NCBI GenBank assembly: GCA_024860865.1 | Contig: JACRDV010000141.1 | Location: 1-12,157 of the forward strand | Length of the DNA stretch: 12,157 bases | Origin: Methanobacteriota archaeon | GTDB lineage: Archaea; JACRDV01 | Direction of reading: 5' to 3' | Part shown: positions 1 to 4,609 of the stretch, piece after piece | Numbering within the stretch: position 1 is the first letter of the stretch | How the letters are laid out: every line of letters starts with the position of its first letter | Position numbers and translations under genes: made by a program | The notes under the pieces: model-generated | Databases searched by the model: none | What the model saw: the letters and a program-made list of their open reading frames with translations, nothing else | Told to the model about the DNA's origin: nothing

Positions 1-677
1 GCAAGTGCTTTTTTCATTAATACCGGATTTTTCACCTGAAATTCTGGAATCCCAATTTTAGATATAGGTTGGGATACTTCTTTTCGATAAAATAGAACTA
101 AAACTGAAAAAGCAATTAACAAACTAACAATTGAAACTGGGGCCAAATACATCGAAAATTTTGCAAATGTGATGTTTGAAGAAATCCCAATGAGCATATT
201 TTGAGGATTGCCAACTATTGTTGCAACGCTTCCAATATTAGCCGCCAAAATTTCTCCAATTAAAAAAGGAATTGGATTAAGCTTGTACAATCTGGCAACT
301 TTGATAATAACTGGCGTGAACAATAAAACTACAGTATCATTAACTAGAATTGCTGAAAGTCCAGCTGTTGCAACTACTACTAGTGCTAAGAATTTCAAAG
401 GAGTATCTGCAATCTTTACTGCTTTATAAGCTAGCCAATCAAAGAATCCAGCAATTGCCAAAATGCTAACTATAATCATCATCCCTAGCAAAAGTGTAAT
501 TGTGTTAAAGTCGATTGCTTGAAATGCTTCAGCTGGTTTTAAAATTCCAAAAAGAACCATCAATGTCGCTCCAAGCAAGGCAGCTGCTGGGCGGTCTATG
601 CTAATTCTTGGAACACGCTCAATAGTTGCGATAAGAAAATAAGTTAATAAAAAAATAGCTAGCGCTACAATTAGCAT
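1..677 (-). CDS. ArsB/NhaD-superfamily ion transporter, N-terminal part (runs off left edge)
   Basis: The minus strand is open from an ATG at 677 to the window edge (225 codons seen), and the C-terminal part lies outside. The protein is strongly hydrophobic, with probable membrane segments near residues 1-18, 33-46, 57-78, 95-125, 135-155 and 178-197. Signature stretches typical of the ArsB/NhaD/CitMHS ion-transporter superfamily are visible: LLLGMMIIV (63-70), a re-entrant-loop-like VNDTVVLLFTPV (112-123) and ANIGSVATIVGNPQNMLIG (146-164). Members move arsenite, Na+/H+ or organic anions across the cytoplasmic membrane; the substrate cannot be told from this half. No strong Shine-Dalgarno precedes the ATG; an in-frame TTG lies 12 nt upstream. 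It follows the T-rich tract after the 90-residue membrane protein on the same strand. The superfamily call is firm; calling it an arsenite pump would be a guess. Confidence 0.9.
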   Translation of the reverse strand, partial: MLIVALAIFLLTYFLIATIERVPRISIDRPAAALLGATLMVLFGILKPAEAFQAIDFNTITLLLGMMIIVSILAIAGFFDWLAYKAVKIADTPLKFLALVVVATAGLSAILVNDTVVLLFTPVIIKVARLYKLNPIPFLIGEILAANIGSVATIVGNPQNMLIGISSNITFAKFSMYLAPVSIVSLLIAFSVLVLFYRKEVSQPISKIGIPEFQVKNPVLMKKAL

Positions 678-691
678 AAAAAAGCTCAATT

Positions 692-711
692 AAAAAGAAA
701 AAAGAAAAAAA
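692..711 (-). terminator. T-rich tract, putative archaeal terminator
   Basis: Read on the minus strand, this is a run of T7, C, T6, C, T5 directly after the stop codon of the 90-residue membrane protein and before the transporter start at 677. Archaeal RNA polymerase terminates at oligo-U tracts without needing a hairpin, and no hairpin is seen here. Termination may be partial, because the transporter gene has no clear TATA element of its own in the 34-nt gap. Confidence 0.55.
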
Positions 712-984
712 TTATTCTTTCTTTTCTTCTTCTGAAGCAGGAGCAGCGGGTTTTTCGGGCTCTAGCGGCTTAGGAGCTGGAGTTGTCGCCATCTCATAAC
801 CTAGCCAAAATCCGATTCCAATCAAGACAAACATGGCCAGAACTACTGGTACGCCGATTCCCCATTTGAGAAGCTTAAGATTTGGCGGCGACATAAATGC
901 TTGGTAGATTGCATAAACATAAAACGCTGCTATAGCGACCATTATTAGGCAAATGAGCCCTCCAATTGCTTGGTCTTTGCTCAT
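712..984 (-). CDS. Small protein with two predicted membrane segments, function unknown
   Basis: A 90-residue protein that I do not recognise as a named family. Two hydrophobic segments are plain, at about residues 6-29 and 42-63, joined by a short loop with Pro and Lys (32-41). They are followed by a hydrophilic tail of about 27 residues rich in Pro, Ala, Glu and Lys, ending in EEEKKE. This looks like a small membrane anchor with a flexible charged tail. The start at 984 is chosen because a near-perfect Shine-Dalgarno GGAGGTG (996-990) sits 5 nt before it; a longer frame from 1017 lacks such a site. It lies 53 nt after the herA stop on the same strand, so it may be cotranscribed with nurA-herA, though a TATA-like sequence in the gap allows an own promoter. 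No functional link to DNA repair can be claimed from the sequence. Confidence 0.8.
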   Translation of the reverse strand: MSKDQAIGGLICLIMVAIAAFYVYAIYQAFMSPPNLKLLKWGIGVPVVLAMFVLIGIGFWLGYEMATTPAPKPLEPEKPAAPASEEEKKE

Positions 985-1021
985 TAATACACCTCCAAAC
1001 CGGTAAAATAGTCGCACTTCT

Positions 1022-1031
1022 GTAATAAAAA
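1022..1031 (-). promoter_or_regulatory. TATA-like element before the small membrane protein
   Basis: Minus-strand TTTTTATTAC lies about 38-47 nt upstream of the ATG at 984, which would put a transcript start near 1000, just before the Shine-Dalgarno at 996-990. The same T-rich stretch could instead act as a weak terminator after herA (stop at 1038). This is a positional argument only. Confidence 0.25.
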
Positions 1032-1037
1032 GTTTGC

Positions 1038-2579
1038 CTAAATAAAAGCGCCAGCATCCTTTTGTTGTTGGTTTGTTTTTTCTTCAAACATTAGGGCTGC
1101 CTTTTCTAAATTGACTCCGTGCTCTGAAGGATAGGAATTTCGCTCTCTAATCCTTACAAAAATGGGGTAATTTACCGCCTCTCCAACAATTAATGCCTCT
1201 CCAATTTTCAATGTAGAAATTGCATCGAGCACGTCACGGGTAATTCCTTCAGAGCTTTTGCCAATGTGTTCAAGATCATATGGATTAGTAACTCGCAATA
1301 TTATGTGGCTGTTACATTGGCTCAAAACAGTTGTTGAAAGCCTTACAGGACGCTGGCTAATTAAACAAAGTGAAGCATAGAACTTCCTGCCTTCACGAGC
1401 AATTGTTTCAATAATCCCTTTTGAAATTGCGCTTCCGCGACCAGCTTCAGGACAAAACTGGTGCGCCTCTTCTATTATTTCGACATAAGGAGGAATTTTT
1501 CCATCGCGCCTCAGATTAAACAATCGCCTAGAAAGATAGTTCACTATTATCTGTTTTTTTCGCAAATTTGTTATGCCACTTAAATCAATTATTGATGCTT
1601 GTCCCGGCTTAGCAATTTGATCTATTGGTGGATTATCATAGCGACCGAATAATCCAATTGTTTCTAAATTTTCAAGCCAACTAACTAAAGTTTCTTTAAT
1701 TTTGATGTTTATTTGCTCATCTTGTACAACCCTGCTCATCAAATCCCTCAAATCAAATGGGCCGCCACCGGAATACATCCGCGCTTTTAACTCTTTAATA
1801 ATTCTTGCCAGCTCACGTTTTTGAGGCGGGGTTATATCCGGTATGAACTCAGCTATTTGCTCAGGGCTCAGATTTGGCACTCCAATCTGAATTTCTTTGC
1901 TCTCAAAGACTTGAGTTCGATCAGAATAATCAGTATATTTTTTATCTTCAACACGTTTTGCAAAACCAGTGTACTCTCCATGGGCATCAATTACGACGAC
2001 TGCAACTCTGCCATGCTCAGGTGTTCGATTGACCAGTTCTTCGATCAACACACTAGCCAAATATGACTTGCCAGCCCCGCTTATCGCAAGAATTGCCACA
2101 TGCTTCTGAAGAAGTCTAGTCAAACTTAGCTTAACTTGTAGACCATGAAAACGGAGTGATCCAATAAACAGCCCCTTCTCTCTATCAAGCCCAATAAAAT
2201 CTTGTAAAGTTCTTTCATCTGCCAAATAAATCTTCTCACCTGGAGAAGGTGGAAAAGTTGCTCTATCTAGACCATCAGAATTGTAAACAGCTAGAGGTCT
2301 CGCCTCTGCAACAGTATACTCCCAACGAGCTGCCGGATAAATCGAAGTTAATGACTTGCCGCTTCGCTCATACTCCCTAACAGATTCTGCACGAGCAAAA
2401 TATTGGTTTGTTTTATATACATCGCTAACTGTTGCAACTAACTTTCCTTCTTTTGTTTTTAGCTCAACAAACTGACCTTTTCTAATAGGAATTACATCAA
2501 CTTCATCATTTATCACAAAGGAAAAAGTCATCGAAGAAGGCCCTTCTGGCGTTGAAATTACTGTCCCGATTTCCTTCAT
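1038..2579 (-). CDS. herA: HerA hexameric DNA translocase/ATPase
   Basis: A 513-residue HerA/FtsK-type ATPase. Family members form a hexameric ring that pumps DNA and works with NurA (and Mre11-Rad50) to resect double-strand breaks into 3' single strands. The N-terminal 120 or so residues fit the HAS-barrel that docks NurA. Next come Walker A GAGKS (about 168-172), the HerA-typical IDAHGEY (about 197-203), Walker B IIEEAH (about 368-373) and a sensor-like SQRP (about 408-411). Length is normal for the family. I choose the ATG at 2579 because AGGTGA (2590-2585) lies 5 nt before it; a GTG at 2588, overlapping the nurA stop as GTGA, would add three residues and lacks a placed ribosome site. It is directly downstream of nurA with a 5-nt gap, the classic pair. 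No mre11 or rad50 is in the window. Confidence 0.96.
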   Translation of the reverse strand: MKEIGTVISTPEGPSSMTFSFVINDEVDVIPIRKGQFVELKTKEGKLVATVSDVYKTNQYFARAESVREYERSGKSLTSIYPAARWEYTVAEARPLAVYNSDGLDRATFPPSPGEKIYLADERTLQDFIGLDREKGLFIGSLRFHGLQVKLSLTRLLQKHVAILAISGAGKSYLASVLIEELVNRTPEHGRVAVVVIDAHGEYTGFAKRVEDKKYTDYSDRTQVFESKEIQIGVPNLSPEQIAEFIPDITPPQKRELARIIKELKARMYSGGGPFDLRDLMSRVVQDEQINIKIKETLVSWLENLETIGLFGRYDNPPIDQIAKPGQASIIDLSGITNLRKKQIIVNYLSRRLFNLRRDGKIPPYVEIIEEAHQFCPEAGRGSAISKGIIETIAREGRKFYASLCLISQRPVRLSTTVLSQCNSHIILRVTNPYDLEHIGKSSEGITRDVLDAISTLKIGEALIVGEAVNYPIFVRIRERNSYPSEHGVNLEKAALMFEEKTNQQQKDAGAFI

Positions 2580-2584
2580 AGTTC

Positions 2585-3730
2585 TCACCTAAAAGGTCTC
2601 AGATTTCGGCGAAGTTCAAACAAAGATATCGCTCTTCCAACTCTATCCATTATCTGCCCATGAACAAATTCTAAATTATCTTCAGAAAGTTTTGCTCGCA
2701 CATCTGCTTCAGTTAAAACAGTTGGAAAAGCATAAGCATCATGATGTTTTGAAAGTGCAAATACAATCGAAGAGACAATATTTGCTGTTTTAGTGAGCTT
2801 ATCAGTGCACAAAAATTCAATCCGCAATGGTCGGTCAAACATAGCTGGTTTCAAGTAAAGAGTAAAAATCTTTGAAGCCCAATCTATGTGAATATCTTGA
2901 AGTGTTGGATGTTTTGCCGGTGCATCTGAATATCTAAAGGCATAGCTTCGCTCTCCAACATCTAGTATATAGTGCAAGAAATGAGTATCGCGAATTTTAT
3001 CAAAAATTTTGATAGATTTGTTGAACGTAACTCGGATTCCTTCATCAATGTGATTTTTCAATAATGATTCTAAAATTTTTCTTCTAAAAATGTCAATAAA
3101 GCGGGTGCCTCTGCTGTCTTCAACTACTCCAACTAAAAGTATCTTATTTTTTTCACATTGTTCATAAAGCTCCTCTAAAAGCTTGATTACCTCGGCATAT
3201 CTGCTTTGAATTTTAGAATTTTTGCTTGGCTTATCAGAATGTTGTGGTGCGATTGACCCATCCAAGAAAATCACATCAGCAGTATATTTTTTGAGAACGT
3301 CGTTTGCAGTTTTTAATTCAGCTTTTTGTCGCTCTAGCGATGTGCTAAGTCCAAAATCTAGATAGGATAACGAGTCAAGGAGCAAAATAGTTGAAGGCTC
3401 TGGCATAGCCTCTGGATAATATTGAACCTTTCTCAAAACCCCTTCTCGATAGTTAAAAATCGCAGCAACAGCCCGAACTAAAATTAGATCGAGACTATGA
3501 TAAGGCCGATTCACAACACCTCCATCGACCCCTATGGCCGTAAGTTGGTCCAAGTTGTGAGGATGAATTGAATAAACAAATTTATCTTCCGAAGTCTCAA
3601 ATTCTAGCCCAAATTTTGGAGGATTTATTTCCTGCTTGAGCGCCCTAACTGCATCGCCTATCTCTCTTAAACTCCATTCAAATTCGAGAATATTCTTTGC
3701 AATTAACTCTAAAACATCTTCAGACGGCAT
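2585..3730 (-). CDS. nurA: NurA 5'-3' nuclease
   Basis: A 381-residue NurA nuclease, the RNase H-fold, Mn-dependent partner of HerA in end resection. Motifs fitting the family are IGVDGG (66-71, with Asp69 as likely metal ligand), VIFLDGS (153-159, Asp157), LLVGVVEDSRG (198-208) and, near the C-terminus, HHDAYAFPTVLTEADVRAKL (329-348). Start: the ATG at 3730 has GAGG (3740-3737) six nt upstream. The frame ends at TGA 2587-2585, just before herA. It stands divergent to the tRNA-Lys/RNA polymerase operon, across a 243-base spacer. Spacing and order imply nurA-herA cotranslation and a stoichiometric complex, as known for this pair. No missing catalytic residue is evident, although the second acidic pair (Glu204-Asp205) should be checked against an alignment. 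Confidence 0.94.
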   Translation of the reverse strand: MPSEDVLELIAKNILEFEWSLREIGDAVRALKQEINPPKFGLEFETSEDKFVYSIHPHNLDQLTAIGVDGGVVNRPYHSLDLILVRAVAAIFNYREGVLRKVQYYPEAMPEPSTILLLDSLSYLDFGLSTSLERQKAELKTANDVLKKYTADVIFLDGSIAPQHSDKPSKNSKIQSRYAEVIKLLEELYEQCEKNKILLVGVVEDSRGTRFIDIFRRKILESLLKNHIDEGIRVTFNKSIKIFDKIRDTHFLHYILDVGERSYAFRYSDAPAKHPTLQDIHIDWASKIFTLYLKPAMFDRPLRIEFLCTDKLTKTANIVSSIVFALSKHHDAYAFPTVLTEADVRAKLSEDNLEFVHGQIMDRVGRAISLFELRRNLRPFR

Positions 3731-3756
3731 TAAAGTCCTCGTATAGCATAAATCGG

Positions 3757-3766
3757 TTTATAATAT
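3757..3766 (-). promoter_or_regulatory. TATA-like element facing nurA
   Basis: Minus-strand ATATTATAAA lies 27-36 nt upstream of the nurA ATG at 3730. A start site about 26 nt downstream of its centre would fall near 3735, giving a leaderless or nearly leaderless transcript that may exclude part of the GAGG site at 3740-3737. Composition and position fit an archaeal TATA box; no well-matched BRE is evident. Confidence 0.4.
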
Positions 3767-3937
3767 CCCAGCTGTGGCTTAAATGCGTTTTTCTTTGTGT
3801 TTTTACGATTAAAAAGAAGGTTAATGTTATAGGGGGGGTTCACCGAAAGTATTCGAAAAGTTAATAAGAAAAAGCTAATAATAAAATTGTTTTTAACATG
3901 AAAGGAGTGAAAATTGTTTTTGTCGAATTTTCTACCC
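3767..3937. other. Intergenic spacer, mostly unexplained
   Basis: No convincing gene is seen in this stretch between the divergent nurA and tRNA-Lys promoters. It contains a T-rich plus-strand run (3786-3805), a run of seven G at 3832-3838 that stands out in AT-rich DNA, an imperfect repeat (CGAAAGT then CGAAAAGTT, about 3844-3861), and GGAGTGA (3904-3910) ahead of a 24-codon open frame that I do not call a gene. Confidence 0.5.
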
Positions 3938-3951
3938 TAGCTTGGAAGCTA
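3938..3951. repeat. Perfect 14-base dyad abutting the tRNA-Lys TATA-like element
   Basis: TAGCTT-GG-AAGCTA is a perfect inverted repeat with a 2-base centre. It ends where the TATA-like sequence begins and so covers the place a BRE would occupy. Such a position suits an operator for a dimeric regulator, but a chance dyad of this size is possible. Confidence 0.5.
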
Positions 3952-3957
3952 TTATAT
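3950..3957 (+). promoter_or_regulatory. TATA-like element of tRNA-Lys
   Basis: TATTATAT lies 17-24 nt upstream of the first tRNA base (3974), close to where a TATA box would be expected if the primary transcript begins at or just within a few bases of the tRNA 5' end. The spacing is slightly short of the usual 26 nt to the start site. Confidence 0.45.
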
Positions 3958-4011
3958 CTTACGAATCTATAGAGGGCCCGTAGCTCAGCCAGGGAGAGCG
4001 CCTGGCTTTTA

Positions 4012-4295
4012 AAGGGGATGGCGAGAGATGAATCCCGAGTTTATTAAAGATGAAAGAAAATATAGAGCAAGAAGAGTGCATAAAGTATATAGAAAACTTG
4101 CTAAAGAAATATTAGCTAGGGTAAAGACCAGTAAAACACTAAAAAGAGATTTTGATTGGGCATTTTTTCCCACAAGTGTTTGCGATAGAAGAGCAGTAAA
4201 GGGTAATAAAACACATTCAATTGAAAATTTGACAAAAATACAAAATAAATTTCAAGAAATTCTAAAAAATTTTTATCTCGTCACCTCTTAAAGTA
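4012..4295 (+). other. Archaeal tRNA intron (37/38 position) with bulge-helix-bulge
   Basis: The boundaries follow from a complete bulge-helix-bulge. The anticodon stem is CCTGG/CCAGG. The central 4-bp helix is CTTT (4006-4009) with AAAG (4290-4293). The 5' bulge is TAA (4010-4012), cut after A4011; the 3' bulge is TAA (4294-4296), cut after A4295. An intron-side helix of 13 positions pairs 4013-4025 with 4277-4289, with one A-C mismatch and a few G-U pairs. This is the substrate of the EndA splicing endonuclease, with ligation by the RtcB type. At 284 nt the intron is far longer than the usual few tens of nucleotides for archaeal tRNA introns, and almost all of it (4028-4291) is an open reading frame. 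It does not look like a group I or II intron. Confidence 0.93.
4028..4291 (+). CDS. tRNA-intron-encoded 87-residue basic protein, unknown
   Basis: The frame begins with ATG two nt after the intron-side helix and ends in a TAA (4289-4291) that is itself part of the splice helices, so the ORF fills the intron exactly. The in-frame codon upstream is a TAA in the 5' bulge. The product has 22 Lys/Arg against 9 Asp/Glu. Residues 7-33 look like a basic helix and residues 66-82 like a second helix. No LAGLIDADG, GIY-YIG or zinc motif is present. Weak likeness to HNH_3-type nucleases exists: VHKVYRKLAKEI (17-28), then GNKT...IENL (59-68), but the catalytic His pair is absent. All 9 Arg codons are AGA/AGG. 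AGGGG (4013-4017), inside the splice helix, could serve as ribosome site. By position it may be a nucleic-acid-binding protein of a mobile intron, an intron relic, or an untranslated chance frame. I do not recognise the family. Confidence 0.6.
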   Translation: MNPEFIKDERKYRARRVHKVYRKLAKEILARVKTSKTLKRDFDWAFFPTSVCDRRAVKGNKTHSIENLTKIQNKFQEILKNFYLVTS

Positions 4296-4353
4296 ACCAG
4301 GTGGCCCGGGGTTCAAATCCCCGCGGGCCCGCTCTGATTTTGGAGGGAGTGGA

Positions 4354-4599
4354 TTGGCTGTAAAAAAAGTTGAAGTGCTCAAACACCAACTCGTGCCAGA
4401 ACATCGCGTTTTGAACGAAAAGGATGCGAAAAAAGTGCTTGCAAAATTTAATATACATCCAATACAATTGCCAAAAATCCTTGCAAATGACCCGGCTGCA
4501 AAATCTGTCGGCGCTAAACCTGGCGATATACTCGAGATAGCCCGAGAAAGTTCAACAGCTGGAAAAGCGTTAGCATATAGGCTTGTTGTGGAAGATTAG
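4354..4599 (+). CDS. rpoH: DNA-directed RNA polymerase subunit H (Rpo5)
   Basis: An 81-residue subunit H, the archaeal counterpart of the C-terminal domain of eukaryotic RPB5, which sits at the downstream jaw of RNA polymerase. Family-typical stretches are [10 protein letters not shown] (11-20), PIQLPKI (36-42), [17 protein letters not shown] (46-62) and the end [10 protein letters not shown] (72-81). Length is normal. The start is TTG at 4354, with GGAGGG at 4342-4347. The protein contains no internal Met at all, so no ATG start is possible. It lies 22 nt after the tRNA-Lys 3' end and 10 nt before rpoB. There is no clear promoter in that 22-nt gap, so it is either cotranscribed with the tRNA or driven from inside the tRNA intron. 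It is the first polymerase gene of the operon, the usual archaeal order rpoH-B-A1-A2. Confidence 0.97.
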   Translation: MAVKKVEVLKHQLVPEHRVLNEKDAKKVLAKFNIHPIQLPKILANDPAAKSVGAKPGDILEIARESSTAGKALAYRLVVED

Positions 4600-4604
4600 A
4601 GGTG
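4599..4604 (+). promoter_or_regulatory. Shine-Dalgarno of rpoB, deciding a TTG start
   Basis: GAGGTG begins on the last base of the rpoH stop codon (TAG 4597-4599) and lies 5 nt before TTG at 4610. It favours this start over an in-frame upstream TTG at 4583, which lies inside rpoH and has no such site. Confidence 0.75.
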
Positions 4605-4609
4605 GTTTT

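Larger units (their letters stand above)
3974..4331 (+). tRNA. tRNA-Lys(UUU), split by a 284-nt intron
   Basis: Exons are 3974-4011 and 4296-4331, giving a 74-nt mature tRNA without encoded CCA. The acceptor stem GGGCCCG (3974-3980) pairs with CGGGCCC (4324-4330), with discriminator G4331. The D stem is GCTC/GAGC (3983-3986, 3996-3999). The anticodon stem CCTGG (4001-4005) pairs with CCAGG (4297-4301). The anticodon loop is C-T-TTT-A plus A4296, so the anticodon is TTT at 4008-4010, reading Lys AAA/AAG. The variable loop is 5 nt. The T arm CGGGG-TTCAAAT-CCCCG spans 4307-4323. Every stem is fully paired, so the gene looks functional, provided the intron is removed. It is the first gene of the plus-strand cluster and ends 22 nt before the rpoH start. 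Confidence 0.96.

Noticed and set aside
208-429. A 73-codon plus-strand open frame
   Set aside because: It is the antisense shadow of the transporter frame on the minus strand, which has clear family motifs over the same bases.
3898-3972. A 24-codon frame (ATG 3898, TAG 3970-3972) or shorter versions after GGAGTGA
   Set aside because: It is very short, covers the tRNA promoter and dyad, and ends one base before the tRNA; there is no evidence of selection, so I do not call it.
4012-4295. C/D-box guide RNA hidden in the tRNA intron, as in some archaeal tRNA-Trp introns
   Set aside because: No good C box (RTGATGA) and no CTGA D box are seen in the intron; AGATGAA near 4048 is not a match.
4012-4295. 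Group I or group II self-splicing intron
   Set aside because: Too short for either type with a full ORF, no conserved core sequences recognised, and the bulge-helix-bulge explains splicing.
3974-4331. tRNA-Lys as a pseudogene disrupted by an insertion
   Set aside because: All stems are intact and a complete bulge-helix-bulge restores a 74-nt tRNA with an exact 7-base anticodon loop.
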